Shown: positions 18,903 through 28,125, numbered from the stretch's first letter. The stretch is 64,000 bases of DNA from Symsagittifera roscoffensis (GCF_963678635.1 NC_087062.1:69472223-69536222); one strand, 5' to 3'. Notes: generated by a model from the sequence alone, not told the origin. Numbers and translations: made by a program.

Positions 18903-20111
18903 TTATTGTTCACATAATGCAATTTCATCGTTTAGTAAACATTCTTGGATTATCTCATCTTGTTCATTAATCGTTTCAAAATATAAGAGGTCGGACTGGT
19001 CTTCAATATCGTAATTTGACATATAATCCCCAAATTGGGTTGGGTTAGTGTTCAATTCGAAGGACAGTTCAGAGTAGTTATGATCTGATTCTCCGTCACT
19101 TGCATTATTATTTGGTACTTTGTTTTGAATCATTCTAACTTGGTTGATAGCTGAACGTTGTATAAAGCAAGAACTTATATCAGTTAGTGAGCAAATTTGT
19201 TCTTTTTTTGTTGCTGTGGGTATTTTGATTAATTTGTCGTTATTTATTTTGAATCTAGTTACACCATTCTTATCTTGTTTAATAACAGGAAAAAATTCAT
19301 CGCTGGGTCCTTTTTCGGTATCATGTACTATGAAGTATTTTTCTTCGTAGCCATTTTTGTCGTAAAATAAAATGTCTTTTGGAATTTTTTTATGTTTAAG
19401 TTGGTGTTTGTCTAAATCTTTAGTTGTTACATTTCTGCTTAAAATATCTGGGAATGCTAGGTTTTTTCCTTCGGTCCAAATAATTTTTAAATTTTGGAAT
19501 TGTGATATAACCAATTGATATCTAAAATATCTATGGGAGAAATTACCCCTTCTTCCCCAAAGGTAAATCAAAGCTTCGTGATCAGTATAGAGATATATTG
19601 GATGTGGTGAACCTAATAAATAGTGTTCGTATGTTTGTAGAGCTGATACAACACCGCAAAGCTCTCTAGCTGTTGTTGACATTTTTTTTTCCTCTTTGTT
19701 ATATACTCTTGAATTAAAGGATATTATACGTTTTTCTTCTGAGAATTCTTGTACCAATATTGAACCTATTCCTATTGATGATGAGTCTACGTGTACATGG
19801 AAAGGATATCTTGTGTCTGGTATTGCTAAGATTGTATCGGCGCTAATTTTTTCTTTTATTTCGTTAAATAATTTTTCATGATCTTGTGTCCATTTAAAAA
19901 CTGTATCATTTCGTATCAAATCATAGAAAGGCTTCGAGTCTACATGTAAGTTCTTTATATACATACTATAAAATCCTAAACAACCTAACACTCTCATTAC
20001 ATCTCTTTTGTTCTTTGGCGATTTCAATGCTTTGAGATCATCTACCTTTTTCTTGACTGGTTGTATGCCATTTTTATTTATTACATGTCCTAAAAACTGT
20101 ACTCTTCTCAA
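18903..20111 (-). CDS. pol: pol, RT thumb/connection and RNase H part
   Basis: 402 residues from MRRVQFLGHVI (the typical start of the RT thumb region) through a full RNase H: D in FHVHVDSSS, E in STTARELCG, D in YLYTDHEAL and D in LAFPDILSR. A long acidic linker follows (about residues 240-400), ending at TAA. It is preceded by a frame change in the adjacent A10/T10 runs (20110-20133). RNase H removes the RNA template during reverse transcription. Confidence 0.92.
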   Translation of the reverse strand: MRRVQFLGHVINKNGIQPVKKKVDDLKALKSPKNKRDVMRVLGCLGFYSMYIKNLHVDSKPFYDLIRNDTVFKWTQDHEKLFNEIKEKISADTILAIPDTRYPFHVHVDSSSIGIGSILVQEFSEEKRIISFNSRVYNKEEKKMSTTARELCGVVSALQTYEHYLLGSPHPIYLYTDHEALIYLWGRRGNFSHRYFRYQLVISQFQNLKIIWTEGKNLAFPDILSRNVTTKDLDKHQLKHKKIPKDILFYDKNGYEEKYFIVHDTEKGPSDEFFPVIKQDKNGVTRFKINNDKLIKIPTATKKEQICSLTDISSCFIQRSAINQVRMIQNKVPNNNASDGESDHNYSELSFELNTNPTQFGDYMSNYDIEDQSDLLYFETINEQDEIIQECLLNDEIALCEQ

Positions 20112-20118
20112 AAAAAAA

Positions 20119-20260
20119 ATTTGTTTTTTTTTTCTGGTTGAGCTTTTAGTCCTGATTTTCTTAATAAGTCATGGTCTGTAGCAATGATGTCGAACATTTC
20201 TTCTACAGTTTGTGCTTGCATTATTGTATCGTCTATATAGGTTACTGCTTGATTTTTTTT
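20119..20260 (-). CDS. pol: pol, short RT segment carrying the YIDD active site
   Basis: Between the two long pol frames a third frame stays open for about 45 codons and contains YIDD, the catalytic Y-x-D-D of reverse transcriptase, followed by a coding-like stretch (QAQTVEEMFDIIATDHDLL). It is entered at a run of eight A on the coding strand (plus 20253-20260) and left in the A10/T10 runs. The active site is therefore present but out of frame with both neighbours in this sequence. Confidence 0.85.
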
Positions 20261-21924
20261 ATTAAGGGTGCAAAATGAATTGTCATTATTCTACTGAAGA
20301 AATTTGGTAGACCACATAATCCGTAAAAACCTCGTTTAAAAGTATATTGTTTTGATCCAATTACAAAGCTTGTTAATTGTTGTGTTTCTTCTGTTAAAGG
20401 TACTTGATTGTATGCTGAGCATAAATCACTCGTGGTGAAGAAATTTCCTTTTAGCTTAGTGATGAGCGATCCTATTGGTTCTAATGGCCATGAATAACGA
20501 CTTAAGTCAGTTATTGAGTTCAGGTATCTCGCATCGATAACGAGCTTGACTATGTTCCCTCTTGGAAGTATTATAATTGGGTTTATAAATTCTGATCCCA
20601 TTTCGGTATTACTTCCCATTTCTCTAATTATTCCTGATTTACATAGTTGGTCTAATAAGTCATTCAGTTTTTCTTGGTAATGCAATGAAACTCTTGATGG
20701 TCTTTGTTTAGTCAATACAGAGTTTGGTAAAAGCTTTACGTGGAATTTCTGCTTTATTAGTCCTACGTCGTATTTATGTTGTGAATATAATTCTTTATTC
20801 TGTAATAGCTTATTCATTAGGTCTTGTAATTGATTTTGGTCTATATCAGAGTGAGTAAAGTCAAACTTTTTTAGAAACTCTTGTTTTGTCTTGTCAAACT
20901 TTTTCTGGATTTTATGAATTTGTATATTTGTAAAATGTGTTTGGAAGTTTAGTTCAGATTTGGGTTTCAGGTCCTTCAATTCCTTGCTGAAATCTGTTTC
21001 TAGTTCGTATTTATTTGTAAAATCTAGTTCTTTTTGTTTCAAAAGTTCCTTGTTTTTCTTTTTGGAATTTTTACGATTTTCACTAATTGAAGAGTTTTTG
21101 AAGAACAGTTGATCTTTTGATTGCTCGCTTAGATGACAAATATGATCTAGATGTTCGTTTTTGTTGAACAAAACTTCCATAAAAGCTATATTGTCTGCGA
21201 CGCTGTAGATTGTTTTTGAATCAGTTTCAATGTCCTCGAAAGTTTGTCCAATTAAACCTTTGGATATAATGACCTTCGATTCTTTAGGATTGTTTAACAT
21301 TATAGGTAACGTTTTCTCGTCATGATTACAATATGTGTTATAAGTGTATATTCCTTTTTGTTGTAGATCCTTATCTAGTTTGAACGATGTTCCCTTTTTG
21401 AATACTTTGTCAGCTGGGGATATTGAAATGACACGAGTTGATTTTGGTGCTAAAGTTATGGTTTGGTCTAAAAGTACATTCTGACAACTACTTATAAATG
21501 GATAGCTTTTGCTTTTTATATTGCTGATAGCGACTGATGCTCCTGGGTACATTTTAAGTTCTAGTTTCTGTGTTGAAAAGTCGATTGATTTAGTTGAATT
21601 AGAGAGGAAATCCATACCTAATATATTAAGTTTACATCCGTCCTTGGCCGCAACCCATGCTCGAATTTTTACAAAATAATCACCTTTACTGTCAAAACTA
21701 GCGTTAAAATTTGTATAACCTAAGAGTTTGAGTTTTTGTCCACTAACAGCAAATGTTTTGGATTGTGCTTTAGTAAGTGTCAACTTTTGTATTTTTGCGT
21801 ATTCTAAATAGGTATCGTAATTTAATAGTGAACAAGTTGCTCCAGTGTCTACTAAGAATTGGGTTTCAAGGCCGTTATTTTTATTTTTGTCTTTGACGGG
21901 ATGTTGATATAGATTAATATACAT
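20242..21924 (-). CDS. pol: pol, protease and RT fingers/palm part
   Basis: 560 residues from the first ATG. The frame is open upstream to the gag end and would be entered by -1 frameshifting. A retropepsin-type protease site is FLVDTGATCSLL near residue 25. The RT begins about residue 395 (KFHVKLLPNSVLTKQRPSR), with the first catalytic Asp in LVIDARYLN and the conserved FFTTSDLCSAYNQVPL and FKRGFYGLCGLPNFFSR blocks. Between protease and RT lies a Lys-rich region of about 200 residues, long for a Ty3/gypsy element. It ends at TAA just after an A8 run, before the YIDD motif. Confidence 0.92.
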   Translation of the reverse strand: MYINLYQHPVKDKNKNNGLETQFLVDTGATCSLLNYDTYLEYAKIQKLTLTKAQSKTFAVSGQKLKLLGYTNFNASFDSKGDYFVKIRAWVAAKDGCKLNILGMDFLSNSTKSIDFSTQKLELKMYPGASVAISNIKSKSYPFISSCQNVLLDQTITLAPKSTRVISISPADKVFKKGTSFKLDKDLQQKGIYTYNTYCNHDEKTLPIMLNNPKESKVIISKGLIGQTFEDIETDSKTIYSVADNIAFMEVLFNKNEHLDHICHLSEQSKDQLFFKNSSISENRKNSKKKNKELLKQKELDFTNKYELETDFSKELKDLKPKSELNFQTHFTNIQIHKIQKKFDKTKQEFLKKFDFTHSDIDQNQLQDLMNKLLQNKELYSQHKYDVGLIKQKFHVKLLPNSVLTKQRPSRVSLHYQEKLNDLLDQLCKSGIIREMGSNTEMGSEFINPIIILPRGNIVKLVIDARYLNSITDLSRYSWPLEPIGSLITKLKGNFFTTSDLCSAYNQVPLTEETQQLTSFVIGSKQYTFKRGFYGLCGLPNFFSRIMTIHFAPLIKKIKQ

Positions 21925-21953
21925 TTGTGACTTTTTATCTTGCGGAGTCTGTT

Positions 21954-23309
21954 CTAGTTTAAAGTAAGTTCCTCGCCTTCGTCATCGCTGTAATAGCCAT
22001 GGATTTTATTCTCACTAAATTGTACTTTAGGGTTTCTGTCTCGACTATTTTCTCTGGAGGATGGTTTTGAATCACCTAGGGATCTTGCTTGATTATTGTA
22101 GGATGGGAATTTATTTTCGTGAGGTCTGTTTTGGTATCGCGTTCGATAATTGTCTTGTGAAAATGATCTTCTAATTCGATCGGGTATAGAAGTGCTTCTG
22201 TTCCTATTTTGATTATAGTTGTTTGAGGCTGTGTTGTAAGTATTATAACGATTTGGGTTATTTTGATCGTTAAATCTATTATTGAAATTTCTATCTCTTG
22301 ATCCAAAACTTTGCGATCGAGATCTATCGAAACTATTTGTTCTGTTATTGAACTGTCTAGGATACGGAGAATATGGTATGTTATTGTTATTTCGCTGATT
22401 ATAGCCATTGTATCGATTGTTATAACTATTTTCTTCTCGAGGCCTAGATATCCTATTATAATTGTCTGAGAATTTTTCACGATACTGAGGTGGTTTTCTG
22501 TTTTGATCTTTGTGGTCTCTATATTTAAAACAAACACTGATAGTATGACCTGACCTACGACACCATTCACAAAATCGGGTATGGTTTTGTTTATTTCTGG
22601 GTTCATTTGGATTATAGGCTGCATTTATTTTTTGATCATTCATTAGTCCTGTTAACTCCTTAAGCTGATCCTTTATTCCTTCTATCTCCAACTTATTATC
22701 AACACTACTTGAGGCTGTTCCAGTAAACTCACTACTTACTGCAAAACTTAAGTCTTTTGTTGCAATATGATCTTTTAATTGTTGCCATGTTGCGGGTGGA
22801 TTCTCAATTAGGAATTGATGAGCCTTTTGTTTCGAGCCTGGCGGGCTTAAGCCGCGTACAAAGAATTCCATTTTCGTTGCTGTTTTTTGATGATCATTAA
22901 AAGTTGGATTAGGCCATCCACGGTCTACTGCGGTGCTTAATCTATGTATGTAGCTTTTAATGAATTCATCAGGTTGTCTTTTTATGTTTTCTGCTTCTAT
23001 TCGTCTCCTATACTTATCTTTATCATCAGTGAATCTATCTATGAATTGATCTCTTATATCATTCCAAGGTAAGTTTGCTGCTAATCCCTGATACCATTGA
23101 GCGGCTGGACCTCTTAATATTGAACCAAATAAGACTCTTTGTCTGTTATCATATGCGTCTTGTTCGTCACCTGCATCTCCTGGTCTAGTGCCTAGGGAAA
23201 ATGCTATCTTTTTCTCTACTATATCAAGAAAATCTCTTGCATCTTCATTCGTATCTAAGCCGGTAAACTTTTCGAGAGCTAAATCTGGGTATGCTACTAC
23301 GTTTGCCAT
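21954..23309 (-). CDS. gag: gag polyprotein
   Basis: 451 residues, intact. Residues about 1-190 match the retrotransposon gag/capsid pattern, with the block GPAAQWYQGLAANLPWNDIR then QFIDRFTDD, and the R-x-P-DEFIKSY region. A zinc knuckle C-x2-C-x4-H-x4-C (FCEWCRRSGHTISVC) lies near residue 250. The C-terminal 180 residues are Arg/Asn/Tyr-rich (NNRYNGYNQRNNN), a nucleocapsid-like RNA-binding tail. It forms the particle and packages the RNA. It is in frame 0 relative to the slippery site at its end. The only ATG-led open gene of the capsid type here. Confidence 0.93.
   Translation of the reverse strand: MANVVAYPDLALEKFTGLDTNEDARDFLDIVEKKIAFSLGTRPGDAGDEQDAYDNRQRVLFGSILRGPAAQWYQGLAANLPWNDIRDQFIDRFTDDKDKYRRRIEAENIKRQPDEFIKSYIHRLSTAVDRGWPNPTFNDHQKTATKMEFFVRGLSPPGSKQKAHQFLIENPPATWQQLKDHIATKDLSFAVSSEFTGTASSSVDNKLEIEGIKDQLKELTGLMNDQKINAAYNPNEPRNKQNHTRFCEWCRRSGHTISVCFKYRDHKDQNRKPPQYREKFSDNYNRISRPREENSYNNRYNGYNQRNNNNIPYSPYPRQFNNRTNSFDRSRSQSFGSRDRNFNNRFNDQNNPNRYNTYNTASNNYNQNRNRSTSIPDRIRRSFSQDNYRTRYQNRPHENKFPSYNNQARSLGDSKPSSRENSRDRNPKVQFSENKIHGYYSDDEGEELTLN
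21957..21963 (-). promoter_or_regulatory. -1 ribosomal frameshift site, gag to pol
   Basis: The coding strand reads ACT TTA AAC TAG in the gag frame. T TTA AAC is a canonical X XXY YYZ slippery heptamer, placed directly before the gag stop (21954-21956). After a -1 slip the next codons are open and run into the pol ORF without a stop, reaching its ATG at 21924. I see only a weak 4-bp stem downstream, so a stimulatory structure is not demonstrated. -1 frameshifting is common between gag and pol in this class. Confidence 0.85.
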
Positions 23310-23402
23310 CTTTGTTTAATTCACTCAATGTTTTGTTAACAATATATAAACGGTTTGGATGTGTTGTGTACTGATCAATTGTTCGGACTGAAATAATTGT
23401 AT

Positions 23403-23687
23403 TTAAGTTACAATGAAGTTTGCTGAGTTCAATGAATACGAATTTTTGTTAGATAGATCAAAAGTGCTATGGGGCTGATTAAGCTTTTTTAAGATGGAAG
23501 TTATCTCGGGGGTATTGCTGCTGGAAAGAATGGTTAATTCGTGAATATTTTTGTGTGGGTGTTTGGATAAAATTGTGATTTGATCTTTTTGGATATTGGT
23601 GATATACCAAATAATTTTTGTGGATTTATTTTTTAATTTTAGTTTTAATTTAAATGCTGTTGTGTTTACTTGATAAAAGTTGGTCAT
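23403..23687 (-). CDS. Small accessory ORF S2 (upstream of gag)
   Basis: 94 residues, 93 nt upstream of gag. It aligns with S1 over about 65 residues: LKLKL-x-NK then I-x-YITN, ILxKHP, HEL and TPEI-x-x-IL. It is a tandem paralogue of S1. The closing T-P-E-I helix stands where the S-N-P-x-Y helix stands in the ORFs downstream of env, so both groups may be one family. ORFs between the 5' LTR and gag are unusual and, if translated from the genomic RNA, would be the first start codons met. Confidence 0.75.
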   Translation of the reverse strand: MTNFYQVNTTAFKLKLKLKNKSTKIIWYITNIQKDQITILSKHPHKNIHELTILSSSNTPEITSILKKLNQPHSTFDLSNKNSYSLNSANFIVT

Positions 23688-23869
23688 AGCATTTTACATC
23701 CTTTTAGGGACATAAATATTTATCTAGGGAATGATAAACAATATAAAAAATATTTAAATTTTTCTTATGAACTTGTTGTTATTTTTAATTTTTGTTAAGG
23801 AAAATTTTTGTGTTTTTAATAAAAAATGATTAAAATGCAAGTAGTTTTGTGCTTGGGTATATTATGATA

Positions 23870-24145
23870 TCAGAAAGCAATCGGGAGTGAAGCAATTAAT
23901 CGCTCTTCCGGCATACAAATTATGTTATTTGGTATTTTTATTTGCTGAAGAATGGTGTCAATTTCTGGAGTATATCGACGAAAGAAGACGTATAATTCGT
24001 GTTTATCTTCGTTAGGGTGTTTTGCTAATATACTAATATGATTTTGTTCAGTGTTAGTGATATAACATATGATGTTAGAGACTTTATTTCCTAATTTGAG
24101 CTTTAAATTTATTGTACTGACGTCAATTTTAAAATGTGTTGACAT
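23870..24145 (-). CDS. Small accessory ORF S1 (upstream of gag)
   Basis: 91 residues from the ATG at 24145 (an open frame extends slightly upstream from a GTG). Paralogue of S2: shared INLKLKLGNKVSNIICYITN versus FKLKLKLKNKSTKIIWYITN, then QNHISILAKHP versus KDQITILSKHP. Predicted beta-rich with a final helix. First gene of the element. Function unknown. Confidence 0.75.
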   Translation of the reverse strand: MSTHFKIDVSTINLKLKLGNKVSNIICYITNTEQNHISILAKHPNEDKHELYVFFRRYTPEIDTILQQIKIPNNIICMPEERLIASLPIAF

Positions 24146-26477
24146 TAATTTCACGATGTTTGTTTTATTTTTCTTAAGCCAAGTTGTACTATTTGATTAG
24201 TATGTCTTAGAGTAATGAAAACCTCCTAGGAATTATTGAATATTAACAAAGGTTATTAATAATAAGATAAGGAAATTAAAAAAATTTCTTTGAAAAAAAA
24301 TTTTTTTAAAATTTTTTCTAAGTTTTTCAAGTTTTTTATTCGCTGAAACCTTAACTGAAACCTGAAACTTTGTTCAAGTGAAGTTTTTTTGATGCTATGG
24401 TATGGTTAACAATACAACTATTTGCCTTTATTGGTTATTATTGGTTCAAAACTTAATTTTTTTGTTAAAAATTTTTAGAAAATTTTTTGACTGAACCGAT
24501 AATCTGAAACCTGAAACTATGGTAGCTGAAGTTGAGTTTTTTTAATCTTAAAACTTTCTATACGCTTTATTATATCTGGTTTTTGCTTTATCTTGCAAAA
24601 AAATTCGAGAAAACCGAATCTTTTGATATCTTAAACTTAGTTTTTGAAAACTCAAACCTGAAACTTTTAAACTCTCTCAAACTCGGTGCATGAAAATAAA
24701 AAGTTGGTTTTTGATAGCTGGTCTCGTGTAAATTGGAATTTTGAACAGGTTTGTAGCTTCAAAATCAAAAATTTGTTTGCGGTAACCTAAGTTTTTGGGG
24801 CTGAAACTATGATTTCTAGAACTGAAACTATGGTTTGACCACTTGGTTTTAGAGTTTTGAGATTGAAAATTTAGGTTGGTCTCTCTGATATATTTCTATT
24901 CCAGCAATAAAATTGCCAAAAAGACGAAAATTTTTGCCTAAAACGACGATTTTAGTTTTCTGAAACTATAAGTTTGAGGGCTCAAACTAACACCTTCTAG
25001 AAGTTTTTTGAGTTTAAAAATTTGTTAGTGCATTAAGGATTCCTATTATCTTTCAATATTTCACAAAAATTTCACTTGGGAAGCAAGATTTTTGGGTCTG
25101 AAACCAAAAACACCAATTCTGAAACGTACATTTCAGCCTTAGGAACCAAAATTTAAAATTGGTTTGGTGGGTTTTAACACCGTTAGTTTTCTCTAGAAAG
25201 TCGAAATTCGGCGTTCGGAGCTCAATTTTGAGACCAAAAACTCAATTTTTGTGTTCTGAAACCTGAAACTAACAAAAACGTACCATTTAAGACCAGGTTT
25301 TTGACTTATGGTATCCAAATTTGGGTTTGACTAGTTCAACTTTTGCTGTTTTACCCGAATCCGTTTACAGAAACTTAAAATTTTGACCGGAAACTATACT
25401 TATTTTAACTGAAACGTTTGAACCTATAACTGAAACCTAGACTGAAACCAAAAATTTTGGCTGGTAAAAATCAATTTTTTAGTGCTTATGCTATCATATG
25501 AAACCTATTTTATCAATATAAAGTGGATGTGTCAGTGTTTTAAACTGAGTTTTTGTTGTGAAACCTGATATTTTTGTGCTAAAACTAAAACTTGGTGTTT
25601 GATGTTATGTGGTTAACGTTTAAGGTTGGTTTTAGTGCGTAATCTTACTGTTAATTAGGTGTATATTTAAACTGTGTCAAAAAAAACTAATGATTTATCA
25701 AAAAACACTCAAATCCGTTCCCTCCTTTTTGGTTTTTGTTATTTTCTTCCTTAGTTTCAGTAATTGGTAGCTTTACTGATGGATGATTTAGGTTTAAGTT
25801 ACGTTAAGGTGGTTAGAATTAAAATGAGTTTAAGAAAATTTGAGGATAAGCCTCGAGAATTGATGAAGGATTAGGATAAATAGCAACAAGCGTGGATGGT
25901 TTGAGATAATGTGATGAAGAATTCAATTTATCATACAATTAAGGGTACTCTTAGATTGCACATATGACCACTTAACCCCCTCGAAAAAGTAAATGAAGAT
26001 ATTTAATAAGTTTTTGAGCACTTTAGTTTAATACAGAATTTCGTTAATTTTAGTGATGATAACTTTAAACTGAAGTTTCGGCAAAACTTTAGTGGATTAC
26101 TGGACAAAAGGGGTATATCTTACTAGCGGACTTAGGCAGAGAACGATTCTTTCAGAAATTTTATATATTATTATAATAATAGATAATAGTTAAGTTCATG
26201 AGCTAATGTCAGTTAGAAAGCCGTCCAATAGACCTCGAGATGGAGGGATATCGTGGGCGACTGTTAGCGCAGGGGATGCATTTCGCAAGAACCCTACCAG
26301 GAATACCTGTCAAGTAGAAGACAATGAAATTGTGTTTCTATCGAAAGATACCCATTGTCTCTGGCTTTTTGAGATTGAAAACTAATCTGACAAATACTCA
26401 CAGATCCTAGTAATAATATATTTTTTGAATTTTAAAAGCAGTTTCTAGTTTGTTGGAAAAAGAATTTCTGTAGTTCT
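24146..26477 (-). other. 2.3-kb untranslated leader of the giant element
   Basis: Between the primer site and S1 there is no ORF of note. The stretch is AT-rich and holds the GTTTCAG repeats listed separately. Retroviral leaders carry packaging signals and the splice donor. At 2.3 kb this one is very long. Confidence 0.75.
24343..25447 (-). repeat. Dispersed GTTTCAG heptamers in the element's leader
   Basis: On the plus strand CTGAAAC occurs about sixteen times (for example 24343, 24355, 24362, about 24503 and 24510, 24801, 24822, 24961, 25256, 25263, 25408, 25429, 25441), often paired as CTGAAACCTGAAACT. In RNA sense the motif is GTTTCAG. Chance would give well under one in 1.1 kb. The spacing is irregular, so this is not a simple tandem array. 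Confidence 0.85.
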
Positions 26478-26494
26478 CTGCTGCGGTCGCATCA
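26478..26494 (-). promoter_or_regulatory. Candidate primer-binding site
   Basis: Two bases after the 5' LTR the minus strand reads TGATGCGACCGCAGCAG. This is the place where a tRNA 3' end should pair. It begins TGA rather than the usual TGG (the complement of CCA), and I cannot match it to a tRNA with certainty, so only the location is supported. Confidence 0.4.
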
Positions 26495-26496
26495 GT

Positions 26497-27651
26497 TTTA
26501 CTAAGCGCTCATTGCTGGTTGAATGCTTAGTAATTTTATCCTAAATTATAAGTCTCACCTTAGATCGTCAAATTGTCTTGACAAAAAGTAGAGTAGAAAC
26601 AATAGTTAGAAAAGGTATGAATTATTTAGTTGGTTAGATACAGAGCACTGGGTTATTAGATTATATAAATGAATCGAACAGCTTAAAGAAATATACCTAT
26701 GAGGGGAGGTTGAGCTAATCTTATTTCGTTCATCAATATTTTATCTTCTTACTAGGGTCGGTGGCTGATTAGTATGTATGGTTGCCCTTGATGTTTGTCC
26801 AAGTCAGCACTTCTGGTTGGGTCGTCTGAATTGTCTTGCCGTAGTCCCTTGGGTACTTGTAGTCCAGACTTCCTCGGGGGTGCGTATCTCGAGTATCTCG
26901 ATTTATAATTTTTCAAATCAAACTTAAACTGAGAATTTATTCTCTTTTTATAAATGAAAAGGGCTAGATTAATTTTAGTGTTAGGGCAGAAAAGAAGAAT
27001 TATTTATTTTTAAAGGATTTGACTGAAGAGAAATGACTTGCTGCTGACTGAGCAAAATGAAACACTGAAGATTTCAGGCCAGTCCTTTTGCTCATAAGCA
27101 TAAACCGGCGGCTGATTCAATCTTTAATTATTCAGGTTTCACCTGCTCCTTTGTTCTCCCTTTCTAATAAGGGATTTTTCAACTAGATTTTATTTGATTT
27201 TTTCAAATCAAATATCTTCAACTTATTAGTCCCCTTTGATAAAAACCGCAGTCTTCAGTTTGTCTTATTAAAAATTCATATTACTCTCTCTGATGCATCA
27301 TATTGCAGGTGCACCTCTGCTTAATCAAAGCAAGGAGAATTTCAGTGCAGCCGGCAAGACTGCTAAATATTTATCCAGTTTGTTTCAAGTTAAGTTAAAA
27401 GGGACGTATTAATAATCGCCGCCCTTTTAAAATATTGAGCATGGAAAAATCATAAAAATTGGACAAGTATTTAAAAAGGAGTGGATTTTCAAAACAAGAT
27501 TTTATAGTCCTAATAAGAGTAAATCAGTCAATATCTGATTTAGTGAAAAGAGGCTTTAATTAAATGGCACGCTCCAATTTAGAATTGGGTTGTTAAATAA
27601 ACAATTAAGACAATGGTCTTTTGTGTGTGTGTAGTATTTCGCAATACTACA
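26497..27651 (-). repeat. 5' LTR of the giant element
   Basis: This is the partner of 8353-9507. It begins (minus strand) with the same perfect terminal hairpin at 27630-27651 and ends next to the primer-binding region. It would contain the promoter. Length is 1155 bp, equal to the other copy. Confidence 0.93.
26936..26954 (-). promoter_or_regulatory. TATA-like box and AATAAA in the 5' LTR
   Basis: The minus strand reads TTTATAAAAAG (26944-26954), followed within a few bases by AATAAA (26936-26941). Position about 700 bp into the LTR suits a U3 promoter with a poly(A) signal near the start of R. Both motifs are kept in the other LTR. In this AT-rich sequence they could also be chance. Confidence 0.45.
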
Positions 27652-27655
27652 CTAT

Positions 27656-28125
27656 AAGAGAATATCAGAAATCTATTATCAAAATTTCTCTGTTCAGTCA
27701 GTTTTTTTTACTTTGATGAGAGCAAAAATTCAAAAATCCCGTTTTTTAGTTGAAAAATACCTACAGGCAAAGTTGGATAAAATGGCTGCTATTGCAAAAG
27801 CATGGAAAATATATTTGACCGACTCAGTTGAGCAGGCAGAATTTTTTGACTGCGAAGAATTTAGGTCAACCAATTCGAACTTTGGAGTCGTGCGGGTCTG
27901 TGGAATGAGAGTTTTGATGAACTTTTTCTGCGCTTTATAGGCTATTTGTGTAAGAATAGCGTTTTTGAGCAGTTTTGTGTAAAAGATCATAAGTTTTTTC
28001 AGCGTACGCTGCCGCTGTCTGTCATATTTAGTGCATATTACCCTCTCCATTACCCATTCACATTCACATTCTAAAGGGTTGATGCTTATGCTTCAGAAAA
28101 TCACAGAACTTTTTTTTCGTTGCAG
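27656..28125. other. Intron sequence right of the retroelement
   Basis: The remainder of the original intron between FN3 exons. Opposing ORFs at 27.7-28.05 kb overlap each other, carry no recognisable domain, and are probably chance. Confidence 0.5.

Larger units (their letters stand above)
8353..27651 (-). mobile_element. Giant LTR retroelement (Ty3/gypsy-type, env-bearing) with a large accessory gene block
   Basis: Direct LTRs at 8353-9507 and 26497-27651 (1155 bp each) enclose 17 kb. The direct repeat CTAT at 8349-8352 and 27652-27655 is the target-site duplication, so this is a complete single insertion. Minus orientation is shown by gag-pol-env order, by the polypurine tract next to the left LTR, and by LTR ends reading TG on the minus strand. 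The integrase follows RNase H, the Ty3/gypsy and retrovirus order. By eye I count about twenty differences between the LTRs, so the insertion is fairly young. A typical element of this kind is 5-12 kb. The excess here comes from a long leader and about 14 accessory ORFs. It lies antisense in an intron of the receptor gene. Confidence 0.95.

Noticed and set aside
21957..21963. A viral RNA (coronavirus-type) origin suggested by TTTAAAC
   Set aside because: The heptamer is a general -1 slippery signal, and all flanking sequence is retroelement gag and pol.
22076..22624. 182-codon frame inside gag
   Set aside because: A shadow of the gag coding frame, produced by its Asn/Arg-rich repeats. The protein is an Ile/Thr-rich artefact.
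24343..25447. CRISPR-like or satellite array from the CTGAAAC repeats
   Set aside because: The motif is 7 nt with irregular spacing in a eukaryotic element. No regular repeat-spacer pattern.
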